The notes: generated by a model from the sequence alone, not told the origin. DNA of 35,132 nucleotides from Candidatus Zipacnadia bacterium (GCA_029821745.1 JALGSS010000004.1:1-35132); one strand, 5' to 3'. Positions 9,206-18,925 are shown, counted from the first letter of the stretch. A program made the numbers and translations.

Positions 9206-12016
9206 CTAACGGCTGAGCTGGAACGAGCAGACCATGCTATGCTGCTCGCCGCTGAGCGGCGAACGCGCGGTCACCCGGAACACATACCTACCGCCCGGCA
9301 CTCGCGATCCGCGGGAGTTCCGCGCATCCCACATCGTCGTGTTCACGCCCGCCTGACCCACATTGTCCGTCTGGATCCGGCGGATCAGCACTCCAGAGAT
9401 GTTCCGGACTTCCAGGTCAACATTCGCATCGTTCGCGAGCGAGTACACCAACGCCACGCCGCCTCCAGCTTGCGACACACTTGCGCTCTGCACCAGTGCG
9501 CGGTCATTGCCACGCGCCCTCACAACGATCTTCAGGACGCGCGCTGCACCGTCCGAACTCGAACGGAACTCATACGAGTTGGTCGTGCGCATGTAGCGCT
9601 TTTCGCCCGTCGCTGTGTCTTCAAGCGTCGCGACGAGGTCCCTGGGCATCTTGCTCAGGTCCGGCCAGCGAACGGAGATCGGCTCTCCCGTCGCGTTCGT
9701 AGCGACGGCCAACTGCCACTCCTGCTGCTGGCTGCCGGCCTGCCTGATATCCTGCATGTACCGCGTCCCGCTGCCCGGCTCGACCATCTCAGCGGTCAAT
9801 GACACACCATCAGGGAGACACGCCGGCGGGGCCAGCACGTCGTTCCCGTCCAGGCCGTCGCTGGCGCCGGCGGCCATCCCGAAGCACCGCTTGGAGCGCA
9901 CACGTCCGCCACCGGACACTACCAGTTGCGCCTTCCAGTCGCCGACCTGCGCGACCGCCTCCGGCGCCGAACTGCTTGCTGCCCGTGTGTACAGGCTGCT
10001 GGGCTCGAACAGCAGTGTCAGGTCCTCGAAGCAGTAGACCCAGTAGCCGGAGTACGGCGCCAGCGTCACATCGCCAAGCTCCGTCTTCCACAGATACTCG
10101 TTGTCGTCGGCGTCGTACGAATAGACGGTCCCAAGGATCAACCTGCGGGCCACGGCTTCCTGCATGGTCCATTCCGAGCCGCTGCTGTCGATGATGTTCA
10201 CGCCGTCGAAGTAAGTGAGCTGCGGAAACGGCGTGCCGAGCTGGTTCCACCCTGCAGAGAGGTTTAGTGAGTATTCCCACGTCGTCGGCACAGGGCTGAT
10301 GTCATCCGGGAAGTACACGGTCTCGCGATTGCGGTTCAGCAACCAGTAACCGGAACCCGGCGTCACGTTGTTCACGAACGCATGCGGGAACCACCGGTAG
10401 ATGAGCTCGTCGGGACTCCACCGTGCCAGACCATTCGCGCCACCCACATGCATCGAGCCCAGATCGGCGAATACGTGCTCAACGCTCGTGTCCGCGAACT
10501 CGTAGGGCACAGAGACCATCTCGACCCCGAGCTGCGACGGCATCGGCGTCAGCGCCGGAATCACAGGCACCGTCATCTCACGCTCGACCGTCTTGCCGTT
10601 CGGGCCCGTAAACCGGATCACATCGACTCCCGGCCGCGCAACCGTCGCACGGAGGGTCCACTCTACGCGCCGCAGATCATTCCGGGCAAGCGTTCCCAGT
10701 GATTTGCTCAGCGACTGGGTCGGCGGGTCCAGCTCGAAGCCGTCCGGCAGGTTGATCCGCACACTGGCGTCGACGAGCGGCGACGGGCTGAAGTTGTCCG
10801 CGTACGCATAGACGGGGAATGGTGACTGGCCGTCGGTGTCAGTGAGATAGAAGCGCTCCACGATGGGCGTCCCGGGATCATCCCCCTCGCGCACCTGCAA
10901 CTTGATGGGGCTGTAAGCCGCCAGTGCGTACGGCGAATCGAAGTCAACGGAGGCAGATCCCATGCCGAAGTAGGTTACGTAGCGCCGAGACCGTCCCGCC
11001 GCCAAGTCTTCCTCGTCCCATCTCACTGCGTAGGCCCAGTCCTCGCCCTCCAGGCCGATCCCTGCGTTCGCGACGAAGTCCCACTGAGCGTCCCCACCGA
11101 TGCCCATGAGCCGGCCCCAACTGATCTCGTCAGGCTTCCCTGCGGCCGTGTTCGCCGTACCGGGGCTATAGACGTCATCGCTCTCAAGGGTCCCACCCAG
11201 CATCACGGTCGGGTTGTCGAGCCGATCAAACGCCACCCAACTGTCTGGCACGATACCGGTAACGGCGTCCGGGATCGCGCGTTCGCTGAGGATCTGCTCG
11301 CCGCTCGGGAGGACGATCGTGCCACCATCTCGGGTCCATTGGCCAAAGGAAGCATCGATCATTGGGCGGATGCCGACGGCGTGAGTCTGCCCAGTCTCAT
11401 TGCGCACGGTGTACTCCAGGCGCACTGCATCGTGCACGAGGGTCCACCGATGCTCGATGTCGATGTACTCCGTTGCGGTGTTCGGGTCAGTGGTGTCGAT
11501 CGGGATGCGCCCGATGCCCCAGATGTCTCGGGTGCCGGCCTGCGGCGGGACAGGCCAGTAGTTGATCGCCGCGCCCTGCTGCTCGTCTTCGCCCGCCCCC
11601 AGCACATGGAGGTCGTACGGCTGCCCATCCACCGAAATCGTCAGTTTCGACGTAAACTCGTCCCACGTCGGGGAATTGGTTGCCGGACCGGCGAGGCCGG
11701 CGTTGATCACGCTCGCCACGGCGCGTTTCTCGTCGCCCACCTTGATGGGGTTCCCGCCCAGAGGCGATTGCCCACCAGTCACGAGGCGGAACCGACCAGA
11801 CGGTCGCTGCCACTGCTCCACATTCGCCCCATCCAGCCAACTGAAGATGGTTGCGTCTTCCACCTGAACGGTCATCAGTCCGCCCGGGTGTGAGACCTCG
11901 ACGACGTTCCGTTGGGCGCAGACAGGCGTCAAGCCGATACCGGTTAGAATGGCAAGACTGACGCCCAGCGCGCAAATCAGGTTCCACCGGGCGAACGCGG
12001 CTCGGTTGTCCTGCAC
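9206..12016 (-). CDS. large secreted protein with shared FlgD-tail C-terminal module
   Basis: A 936-aa exported protein. I prefer the GTG at 12016 (AGAGGAG about 11 nt upstream, then 11 residues before the hydrophobic core, cleavage near VCA-Q) over an ATG at 12097 that would add 27 polar residues. Residues about 35-500 form an unrecognised beta-rich ectodomain ('VVEVSHPGGLMTVQVEDATIF', 'EYIDIEHRWTLVHDAVRLEYTV', 'FGQWTRDGGTIVLPSG'). From about 495 to the end it carries the module also found in the genes at 12109 and 18926: 'GVEMVSVPY', 'GSGYW', 'GWNQLGTPFP', 'YSGYWV', 'FGMAAGASDG', 'VRWPDL', 'YMRTTNSYEFRS', then a FlgD-like Ig repeat ending FQLSR. It follows the S8 peptidase gene by about 90 bp and is probably cotranscribed. 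It may be surface-exposed; the function is unknown. Confidence 0.75.
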   Translation of the reverse strand: MQDNRAAFARWNLICALGVSLAILTGIGLTPVCAQRNVVEVSHPGGLMTVQVEDATIFSWLDGANVEQWQRPSGRFRLVTGGQSPLGGNPIKVGDEKRAVASVINAGLAGPATNSPTWDEFTSKLTISVDGQPYDLHVLGAGEDEQQGAAINYWPVPPQAGTRDIWGIGRIPIDTTDPNTATEYIDIEHRWTLVHDAVRLEYTVRNETGQTHAVGIRPMIDASFGQWTRDGGTIVLPSGEQILSERAIPDAVTGIVPDSWVAFDRLDNPTVMLGGTLESDDVYSPGTANTAAGKPDEISWGRLMGIGGDAQWDFVANAGIGLEGEDWAYAVRWDEEDLAAGRSRRYVTYFGMGSASVDFDSPYALAAYSPIKLQVREGDDPGTPIVERFYLTDTDGQSPFPVYAYADNFSPSPLVDASVRINLPDGFELDPPTQSLSKSLGTLARNDLRRVEWTLRATVARPGVDVIRFTGPNGKTVEREMTVPVIPALTPMPSQLGVEMVSVPYEFADTSVEHVFADLGSMHVGGANGLARWSPDELIYRWFPHAFVNNVTPGSGYWLLNRNRETVYFPDDISPVPTTWEYSLNLSAGWNQLGTPFPQLTYFDGVNIIDSSGSEWTMQEAVARRLILGTVYSYDADDNEYLWKTELGDVTLAPYSGYWVYCFEDLTLLFEPSSLYTRAASSSAPEAVAQVGDWKAQLVVSGGGRVRSKRCFGMAAGASDGLDGNDVLAPPACLPDGVSLTAEMVEPGSGTRYMQDIRQAGSQQQEWQLAVATNATGEPISVRWPDLSKMPRDLVATLEDTATGEKRYMRTTNSYEFRSSSDGAARVLKIVVRARGNDRALVQSASVSQAGGGVALVYSLANDANVDLEVRNISGVLIRRIQTDNVGQAGVNTTMWDARNSRGSRVPGGRYVFRVTARSPLSGEQHSMVCSFQLSR

Positions 12017-12108
12017 GAGTGGGTCAGCTCCTCTCGCCAGCTGCCGCATGCATGTCGTAGCTCTCTTCACTGGGCATGTATCCTTTGCAGCTGCCATTTG
12101 GCTGGGTT

Positions 12109-15100
12109 CTAGCGTCCCACCTGGAATGTCCTCACTGAGTGCGCTGCCTGACCGTCTGCCGTTCGTGCCGCCAAGCGGAGCATGTATCGCCCCGCCGGCA
12201 CTTTCACGCCGCTGTTGTTGTCCCCGTTCCAGGTCAGGGTCTGCGTAACGCCGGGTGCAGCGGCTGTCTCGCCGAGTTGCTTGATGCTGCGCCCCGCAAT
12301 GTTCAGGACCTCGGCACTCACCTGGGCCGCGCAGTTGACCGCGTAGGACAGTCGGACGGCCCCATCGGGGGCCTGCTGAGTTCTGACATTCGTCAAGACC
12401 AACGCCCTGCCGTCAGCCGGGCGCGCGGTGATCGTGAAGTGCCTCACGTCTTCCGCACTCGATGCGCGGTAGGTATAGCCGGCAACGGTCCGCATGAACA
12501 CGTCGTTGCCCCCGTCCTTGTCGGTTAGCGTGAGGACGACGCCGGCGGGTACGGTGGCGTTCAGATCAGGCCACGCGACGGTCACATCAGCGCCGGCCGA
12601 CGCACATTCAACTGTGACATCCCACTGCTGCGCCGTGCCTACGAGGCCGCGGACGTCCTTGGCGTATGCGCCGGACTGCACGCCCCAATCATCGTGTCGG
12701 ATGTAAACCTTGACCGGCGTCGAAAGCGCCGGCGGCTCAGGAACGTCACCCGCCACGTCATAGCCGTCGGTGGCTGCCGGAGCGACCCCTATGTAGTTCG
12801 CCGGGTCCTGTGCTCCCGCGATGCTCGCGCCAAACTTGAGCGTCCACGAGCTCTCGCTCGGCTTCTCCGCGGCGCTCGCAACCGGGGCCGTGGCGCCCGC
12901 TGTGATCACGCTATTGTAGACGCGTAGCGTTGTGTCTTTCAGCACGTGCACCCAGTAGCCCTCGAAGGGTTTCAGCGAACCCGCCAGGGGATCCGGGAGG
13001 AAGTCGTAGTAGAAGGAATTGCCCGCCCGCTTGAGGCCGAACAGGATCCCGTCGGTTACACCGTCATCAATCGCGTCCCTTACGTCCTGTCGCACCCCGT
13101 CTGTGATGAATTCCGCTCCGCCCCAAGTTACGGGATCGGGGAAGGGGCAGCCGATCATGTTCCAGCCGCGCGGCAACGTCGATCCCACGCTGAGCTCAAT
13201 GTCGTAGCTGACGCGGTCGGACAGGCTCCAGCCGCTCACATTCAGGATCGCCGGCGAGGGTATTCTCAGGAAGTACCCGAGCCCTGCCGGGGGATCGCTG
13301 ACCACGTATGGCGGCTCCCTTGCGTCCAGGGGCTCGAAGCTGGCGAACTGGTCCTGAACCTGAGCTGGACCGCCCCACCAGTGGTACTTGTTCCCGACTG
13401 TCGCGTCTGTCGGAAGCCATCGAACGATCGTGATGTTGCTCAGCGGCAGCCCGAAGATGACGCTAGGTCTCGAGTCGGCCAACTGGCCGAAGGGCAGCGA
13501 GATCATGTGCAACCCCGCGTCCACCGTCGGCGGCGACACGCGGAAACTCACCACGGCCTGATCCGACTTGTTGCCCTCAAAGTCGCTGACCTCCAGAGCG
13601 ATCTGGTGGCTGCTGCGACTCAATGGCTCATGGTTTGGCTGCGCGACGCGGTACGTCAGGATGCCGGTCTGAGGGTCGAACACCCAGCCGTTGAGGAGTT
13701 CGCCATCAAGTGTCAGGGCGATGCTCGTCGGCTCGACCCCACTGCCCTCGTCCGACAGGTAAGCGGTGATCACTGGTTCTGTCGTGCTGATGGTGTCGCC
13801 GCTACGAGGGTACGTGATCACACCCACCGGCTTTGCCACGTCCGTTCCCACGCGCAGGTTTACGCGGCCGTTCCCATACGTCGAGTTGGGGAGCGGCAAC
13901 TGCGTCTCAGGCGGCGGAGGCACGGCCACTGCCAGTCTGATCAGCGCGTCGACCAGTTCGCTCTTGGACCGCGTCTGGTCCTCGCTCAGCAGTACCGCGA
14001 CGGCACCGGCCACATGCGCAGCGGCGAAGGACGTCCCGAATGCGGCCGGGGAAATCCAGTCGCCACCCTCGCTGATCGGGGTGGCTCCAACGGCCTCAAA
14101 GCTGGTCCGGCAACCGTCAGGAGCAACGAGGTCGGGCTTGACTAGGCCGGACAGCGTCGGGCCGCGCGAACTGAAGGGCTCGATTACGTCGACCGCCACG
14201 GTAGCCAAGTTGTAGGGCGTCGTATCGACGTCCGAACCACGAACGGCCCCCACCGTGAAGGCCCCGGTTGCTTCGGCAGGCGTCGCGAAGCTGGACTCGG
14301 GAACTCTCAACGTGTCGGGAGCAATGTCGTAGTCAGGGATGAACAGTTGGAAATTGTCCAGTTGCAGTGGGTCCCCCGCGATCCGGTGGATCTGCACGCT
14401 GTAGACGCCGGCGGCCACTACGGCCTGCAAGCGCTCCCGGGGCGGGTCGTCACCGTTCTGCGTAACTGCGGATTGCGCAACAATGGCGCCCTGGGCGTCG
14501 GTGAGCACCAAGTCGTAGTCCTGGCCCGTCTGGGGGCCACCAGTCTCGTACCAACTCAGGTACGCGTCAACCGTGCCGGCCGTCTGCACGTCCAGGTTGA
14601 TGCCCTCCACGTTGCTGTCGAACTCGTGGACGGCATTCCCGTCGGTGTCCCGGTACGTCCCCGCCCAGTGTCGCTCGGCGAGGTTCCCGGCGGCCTGGAT
14701 CCAGAGCATCCCGGTGGCCGTCGCACTGTCGACGGCTCGGGCCAGTGAATGTGATCCGTCGTACGGGCCCTCAACGACAACCAGACCCATGACGGCGACT
14801 TCACACCCCTGCCCCGCGACGAAGTTCGCAGCCGACTCGATCGACATCGGAGTGTCCACGGCGACCAAGAGCAGGTCGGCGTCCGGGGCCATGTCCATCA
14901 CGGTCTCCGCCATGGCGGTTCCGTGTCGATTGGCGGTCGTCGATTGATCAGTGCGCAGTGAAACAACCTGTGCGCCGGCGGGGACCTCCGCATTGGCCAG
15001 GTCCGCGAAACCAAGGTCAATGATAGCGACTTTCGCCTGTGCTCCCCGGAAGCCGGCTAAGTGCATTGCGGACGCGTTGGTGCGCTGCACGGCCTCGCTG

Positions 15101-15513
15101 ACCGTCGCGCCGAAGCCCTGGCACGGGATAACTGCGGCCGGAGGCGTCACCTGCGCGACCTCGGCCAGTGCCGCGATCTCCAAAAGGCTGCTCGGAGGCA
15201 CGAGACACTGCGCTCGCACGTCGCGTCGGAATTCAACCGTCGCGCCGTATTGCGCAAGATTGATGCGATACGCGTCCGAAGGGCTCCGGAAGAGGACCTC
15301 AACTTGCACAAGGCCGGCGCTCGTCGTTCCTACGGTGCCGGCCCCGACGGTCGTCCTCCCCATTGCGGCATCGCGCAAGGGACCCGCCAAATCGTACCAG
15401 CCGGCGGGCACCTGCTCGGCGCAGACTTGCGAGGCGAACAGTAGCGTCGCCAGAACGATGAGGCTGGCCACTGGGGAGCGAAAGTAGCTGCTTCGTTGGC
15501 CGACACGTCTCAC
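12109..15513 (-). CDS. secreted subtilisin-like (S8) serine peptidase with FlgD-tail module
   Basis: The start is GTG 15513, preceded seven bases earlier by AGGAGGAGG; the open frame reaches 15552 but without an SD. The product is 1134 aa. A signal peptide (cleaved near VCA-E) is followed by a propeptide-like region. The S8 catalytic domain then shows Asp166 ('AIIDLGF'), His197 ('NRHGTAMAE'), oxyanion Asn277 ('IQAAGN') and Ser495 ('FGTSFAAAHVAGAVA'); an approximately 100-residue beta-insert lies between Asn and Ser, resembling a pre-peptidase C-terminal-type domain. All catalytic residues are present, so it should be active. An Ig/cadherin-like segment ('VITYPRSGDTIS') follows, then the shared C-terminal module from about residue 666 ('GLHMISLPF', 'GWNMIGCPFP', 'FEGYWV', 'VAWPDL', 'FMRTVAGYTYRA', FlgD-like Ig, end FQVGR). 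It is downstream of a C11 peptidase gene in the same run. Confidence 0.88.
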   Translation of the reverse strand: MRRVGQRSSYFRSPVASLIVLATLLFASQVCAEQVPAGWYDLAGPLRDAAMGRTTVGAGTVGTTSAGLVQVEVLFRSPSDAYRINLAQYGATVEFRRDVRAQCLVPPSSLLEIAALAEVAQVTPPAAVIPCQGFGATVSEAVQRTNASAMHLAGFRGAQAKVAIIDLGFADLANAEVPAGAQVVSLRTDQSTTANRHGTAMAETVMDMAPDADLLLVAVDTPMSIESAANFVAGQGCEVAVMGLVVVEGPYDGSHSLARAVDSATATGMLWIQAAGNLAERHWAGTYRDTDGNAVHEFDSNVEGINLDVQTAGTVDAYLSWYETGGPQTGQDYDLVLTDAQGAIVAQSAVTQNGDDPPRERLQAVVAAGVYSVQIHRIAGDPLQLDNFQLFIPDYDIAPDTLRVPESSFATPAEATGAFTVGAVRGSDVDTTPYNLATVAVDVIEPFSSRGPTLSGLVKPDLVAPDGCRTSFEAVGATPISEGGDWISPAAFGTSFAAAHVAGAVAVLLSEDQTRSKSELVDALIRLAVAVPPPPETQLPLPNSTYGNGRVNLRVGTDVAKPVGVITYPRSGDTISTTEPVITAYLSDEGSGVEPTSIALTLDGELLNGWVFDPQTGILTYRVAQPNHEPLSRSSHQIALEVSDFEGNKSDQAVVSFRVSPPTVDAGLHMISLPFGQLADSRPSVIFGLPLSNITIVRWLPTDATVGNKYHWWGGPAQVQDQFASFEPLDAREPPYVVSDPPAGLGYFLRIPSPAILNVSGWSLSDRVSYDIELSVGSTLPRGWNMIGCPFPDPVTWGGAEFITDGVRQDVRDAIDDGVTDGILFGLKRAGNSFYYDFLPDPLAGSLKPFEGYWVHVLKDTTLRVYNSVITAGATAPVASAAEKPSESSWTLKFGASIAGAQDPANYIGVAPAATDGYDVAGDVPEPPALSTPVKVYIRHDDWGVQSGAYAKDVRGLVGTAQQWDVTVECASAGADVTVAWPDLNATVPAGVVLTLTDKDGGNDVFMRTVAGYTYRASSAEDVRHFTITARPADGRALVLTNVRTQQAPDGAVRLSYAVNCAAQVSAEVLNIAGRSIKQLGETAAAPGVTQTLTWNGDNNSGVKVPAGRYMLRLAARTADGQAAHSVRTFQVGR

Positions 15514-15641
15514 GTTTCTGCCTCCTCCTGGCACTTCAGCGCGCCAACACACGCCGACAATCGACCCGCGTTGTGCTCGCCATGCAATGGAACGACCTAC
15601 TGCGACTATCGGGCACGAAGGCCGACACTAAGGACGTTTCT

Positions 15642-16808
15642 TCATCCAGACCCAGGCCCGGAGGCCTGCTCGGCAATGTGTCGTAGATACATCCCGGCGA
15701 CCCGCGCCCAGCCGGTCTCTCGCGCCAGACGGCTGCTTCGTTCATAGCCCTTCGAAGTAGCCCCTGGGTCGCCCGGAAGAAACAGCGTCACCCCTGCGCT
15801 ATCATGCTCCGCCTCGCCGACCCCGGCTCGCCCGCTCGCCAACCCTTCCAAGGCGCTTCGCAACCGCTCAGCCGCCCGTCTCAACTCACTGGTCCGCGCT
15901 CTTAACACCAGGCTCGTGGCCAACCCCTCCGCGTCCACCAGTCCACACGCGCCAACGCCCGATCCAGCACTCGTCTCTGCCCACCGCAACGCTTCCAAGG
16001 CGCTCGTCTTGTCTCTCAGGGCAGCCGCACACACAGCACCCAACGCGGCCTTCGCCTCGTCGTATTTCGAAAGATCAAAGATCGTCAGCGGACACCGGGC
16101 TGTCCGCGCCCCGCGCGGCACGTCGCTGAAGCCACCGCACAGCCACTGCGTCAGCGCCGCACATTCCGTCGCGTGCACATTGCTCAACGTCGGCACCAGC
16201 CGGTCCCAGGGCAGTCCCGGGCTCGCGATTTCCCACGGCGCAGCGATCAAGTAGTCCGCCGCATCGGCCAGCTCATGCACTGTCTCCAGCCCCGCGCCAA
16301 AGCACGCTTCGAGAACCACGACGACGCAGCGCGCATCTGATTTCGGTAGTTCGTCCCTCAAGGCCTGGCCCAGTTCGCGGGCCCTCAGCCCATCCCCGCT
16401 GGGCCCCACGAGCATCCGGGCGGCGGCTTCGCGCACCTCTGAGCCGGTCCGAGCTGCCAGACCATGCCCAAGGAAGACAACCAGCAGGTTAGCCCCGCCC
16501 GCGCGATCCCTCACCCAGCGCAGAAAGCCGTTTGCGTCAGTGGCCCTAACCGGCTGCCAGCCCCTCGTTTCGTCCTCGCCGGCCGACTGCCAAACCCGGC
16601 GCGCCTCAAGCCCCTGCGTGTCGCTCAGCAGCTCGACCCCAACCGCGACGCCACTGCCGGCGCCGAGAAGTGCCTGGGCGTGCGATGCTGCGTCCTGCGC
16701 AAGATCGCCTCTGCCGTCAAGGTACGCGGCTACGGCCCATTCCTCAGCGCCACCCGCGACGCACACCACCACTCCCACTGCTGCCAACATGCGCCACAAA
16801 GCCACCAC
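15642..16808 (-). CDS. secreted clostripain-like (C11 family) cysteine peptidase
   Basis: A 388-aa product with a hydrophobic N-terminus (about 1-22) leading into 'EEWAVAAYLDGRGDLA', which matches the opening 'W-x-[IV]-x-x-Y-x-x-x-D' strand of C11 peptidases. The His motif is 'VVFLGHGLA' (His115) and the Cys motif 'VVVLEACFGAGLETVHEL' (Cys169), followed by 'ADYLIAAPWEIASPGLPW', which corresponds to the family's segment after the nucleophile. Clostripains usually read D-A-C; here it is E-A-C. Such enzymes cleave after basic residues and are often self-activated. Several starts are possible: GTG 16808 sits only 1 nt from GGGGAG, GTG 16805 about 4 nt and TTG 16799 about 10 nt. It is 22 bp downstream of the CsgG-like gene and precedes the S8 peptidase, so the two proteases likely act in the same envelope pathway. 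Confidence 0.7.
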   Translation of the reverse strand: MVALWRMLAAVGVVVCVAGGAEEWAVAAYLDGRGDLAQDAASHAQALLGAGSGVAVGVELLSDTQGLEARRVWQSAGEDETRGWQPVRATDANGFLRWVRDRAGGANLLVVFLGHGLAARTGSEVREAAARMLVGPSGDGLRARELGQALRDELPKSDARCVVVVLEACFGAGLETVHELADAADYLIAAPWEIASPGLPWDRLVPTLSNVHATECAALTQWLCGGFSDVPRGARTARCPLTIFDLSKYDEAKAALGAVCAAALRDKTSALEALRWAETSAGSGVGACGLVDAEGLATSLVLRARTSELRRAAERLRSALEGLASGRAGVGEAEHDSAGVTLFLPGDPGATSKGYERSSRLARETGWARVAGMYLRHIAEQASGPGSG

Positions 16809-16830
16809 ACTCCCCAGGCGTCGGCCCGCA

Positions 16831-18738
16831 TTACGGCCTGCGGCCGAGGGGACGCTCTCCGAAGATGCCGCCGCGATCGGACGGCTGGAGCTTCCCGCCG
16901 TCCACGGACGGGTTCACAGGCGGCAGCAGAGCTGTTCGGAACCGGAACGGCTCGCTCATTACCCAGCCACGGCTCCCGTTGCTTCGCACTAGCGGCGCCA
17001 CCTCGCCGGACGTCCTCGCACCGACGAACCAGTAGTACTCGGTGTCCGATGCCAGGGTCATGTTCAGCGCCCAGTTCATCGTCGTCGTGCTCGAAGTGCT
17101 GCTAAGTCTCGGGCTCTGCTTCACGGGGTTACCCACCGCTTGAGGGTTGTCGTAGATGAAGACCATGTACTCGTCGGCACCCAGAGAGGGCGTCCACCGG
17201 AACGTTGTTTTCCCCGCGCGCGGATCCACTGTCGAGTTCCCGTCGGATGGCGTCTCCGGCTGGCCTGGGAAGAAGAACGTCACAGGCCCGGCGGGATCGC
17301 TCGGCTCACCCAGAGACTCCGGAGGATCAATGTCGAAGCTCACGTCGACAGGTACGGGGGGCGTCACCTGCCCGCTGGCCGCCGTGGGCAGGTCGACAAA
17401 TCCCGGATCGACGATGCGTCGCAGCTTGTAGTAGTACGAGCGCCCCGCCACAAGAGGAAGATGGTTGTAGGTGATATCGACGTCGCCGTCTTCCTCCTCG
17501 CCTTCGTTGTCTAGATAGTTGAACTCAAGCTCGAACTCAAGGTCGACAGTGAATGTCGGGTCGTCCTCGAAGTTGGCCAGCTTGCCGCCCTGGACGGCTG
17601 CCACCAGGTGGTTGTTGTTGTCAACCTGCGACAGGAAACCTGCGTTTTCGCCGCGGAACACAAGCCAGGCATGGGTTTTGGTCGATCCTGGCAGGTTTCC
17701 GGGCTCCGCCTCAACTGCAATGCGTGGCTCCGATCCCGGCGCTGCCTGCGTCAGGAACACGGAGACTCCCGGCGGGCTCTGGTTGTCATCGCCCGTGGCC
17801 GTTGCATAGATTCCCGCAACGAGTCCCAACGCAGCGAGGACGCGCGTGGTCCGCTTCAGCTTCGACCTCTTCACGGCCTTCGCAATCGTGTTGCTGGGGC
17901 GGTACATCACGTAGCATTTGTCAGCAGTCCGGGGCATGCTGCCGCTCGTCAGCCTGCAGCGGCAGTCATTGATCTCTACCGCGCTGACCTCGATGACCCC
18001 AATTTTCTGGAGCACAACGCGCTCAAGGCCGGAGTTCCAGATGCCACGGACAACGAGGAGTTCCTTGCCGACCTCGACACCATCGCGCGCGCCGAGGTTG
18101 ACGACGATCGTCCCGGTGTTGTCGACCATGTCGATGTTTCCGCGGGGCGTCCGGCTGGTCTGGATAGTCCGGACGCACTGTTCCGCAGCCGACCGAAGCG
18201 CCTCGTTGATAACGGTAGCCTCTTCCCCCTGCCACCCGGGCAGCGCCCGTGTCGTATAGTCGCTGGTCGCGCCATCGAGGTACTCCTGGGTAGCGATGTC
18301 GAGCAGACGGATCGTCAGCACACATCGACCGCGGCCGCTCTTGTCGATACTCAGGTGGTCGACGGAGCCAGTCGCTACCTTCTCGACGCGCAGGTGCTCG
18401 CCCAGCCTGACCATCTGTTCCTTGGAGACGCTGTGACGCGCGGACTCCGAGGCCACAATCCCGAGCGTCTGCATCTCGCGCCGGGTATCCGCACGTGTCG
18501 ACACCACATACTCCTGCGATTCGTCGAGGGCGAGGGCAGCTGCGTCGGTGGCTTTATTGGCAGTCATCTCGCTTCCGCCTGCACGGTCGGCGAAGGGGAC
18601 AACTGCGACAGAGATCGCCTCGCTGATCTTCTGCGCATGGGCTGCGGGAACGAAGGCAGCCCACAGGCAGAGCACCAGTAGCAGCGTGGCTGTCGGCGTG
18701 ATGAAGGCATTTGCATTGCCGTGGTGCGGTCGCCGCAT
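16831..18738 (-). CDS. secreted CsgG/TolB-N-like protein with TM segment and FN3-like repeats
   Basis: A 635-aa protein starting at ATG 18738 with GGGAGG about 12 nt upstream. The signal peptide (about 1-35, AHA-Q) is followed by 'SVAVVPFADRAGGS' (43-56) and 'VEKVATGSVDHLSI', the signature strands of the CsgG/TolB-N fold, and a second beta domain ('GTIVVNLGARDGVEVGKELLVV') typical of the C-terminal part of CsgG/FlgT-like proteins. A basic stretch (KRSKLKRTT), a hydrophobic segment (about 297-315) and GDD follow, then two beta-sandwich regions resembling FN3 ('TFRWTPSLGADEYMVFIYD', 'DTEYYWFVGARTSG'). CsgG itself forms an outer-membrane secretion channel, but no lipobox is present here. It is first in a promoter-led minus-strand run with C11, S8 and FlgD-tail genes. 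Confidence 0.62.
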   Translation of the reverse strand: MRRPHHGNANAFITPTATLLLVLCLWAAFVPAAHAQKISEAISVAVVPFADRAGGSEMTANKATDAAALALDESQEYVVSTRADTRREMQTLGIVASESARHSVSKEQMVRLGEHLRVEKVATGSVDHLSIDKSGRGRCVLTIRLLDIATQEYLDGATSDYTTRALPGWQGEEATVINEALRSAAEQCVRTIQTSRTPRGNIDMVDNTGTIVVNLGARDGVEVGKELLVVRGIWNSGLERVVLQKIGVIEVSAVEINDCRCRLTSGSMPRTADKCYVMYRPSNTIAKAVKRSKLKRTTRVLAALGLVAGIYATATGDDNQSPPGVSVFLTQAAPGSEPRIAVEAEPGNLPGSTKTHAWLVFRGENAGFLSQVDNNNHLVAAVQGGKLANFEDDPTFTVDLEFELEFNYLDNEGEEEDGDVDITYNHLPLVAGRSYYYKLRRIVDPGFVDLPTAASGQVTPPVPVDVSFDIDPPESLGEPSDPAGPVTFFFPGQPETPSDGNSTVDPRAGKTTFRWTPSLGADEYMVFIYDNPQAVGNPVKQSPRLSSTSSTTTMNWALNMTLASDTEYYWFVGARTSGEVAPLVRSNGSRGWVMSEPFRFRTALLPPVNPSVDGGKLQPSDRGGIFGERPLGRRP

Positions 18739-18794
18739 GACGGTCGGTTCCCTCCCAGGAGGTCTCGACTAATACCCCGGAGCAACGGCCCCGC

Positions 18795-18824
18795 AGTATA
18801 GCACACAAGTTTTCGCTTTGTAAA
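18795..18824 (-). promoter_or_regulatory. sigma70-type promoter for the CsgG-like/C11/S8 gene run
   Basis: On the minus strand TTTACA (18819-18824, 5 of 6 consensus) is followed after 18 bp by TATACT (18795-18800), preceded by TGC, giving an extended -10. Transcription would start near 18788, leaving a 50-nt leader before ATG 18738. Confidence 0.72.
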
Positions 18825-18903
18825 CTGCACCTGCCCCGGCCGGAGCAGTACGCCACCGGCCTTGGTAGGCTGTCAAATGCCGTCTTCCGACCCGTCTAGA
18901 ACT

Positions 18904-18919
18904 GGGGTCCAAGGACCCC
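18904..18919 (-). terminator. palindromic hairpin after the 1736-aa protein gene
   Basis: GGGGTCC-AA-GGACCCC is a perfect palindrome 6 bp beyond the stop of the upstream minus-strand gene and before the next promoter. There is only a weak U-rich stretch downstream. It is placed as expected for a terminator. A 10-bp palindrome CTAAGCTTAG overlaps the last sense codons of the gene. Confidence 0.45.
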
Positions 18920-18925
18920 GATTCT

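Noticed and set aside
12946-14145. 399-codon plus-strand open frame opposite the S8 peptidase
   Set aside because: The complete catalytic triad on the minus strand shows which frame is real.
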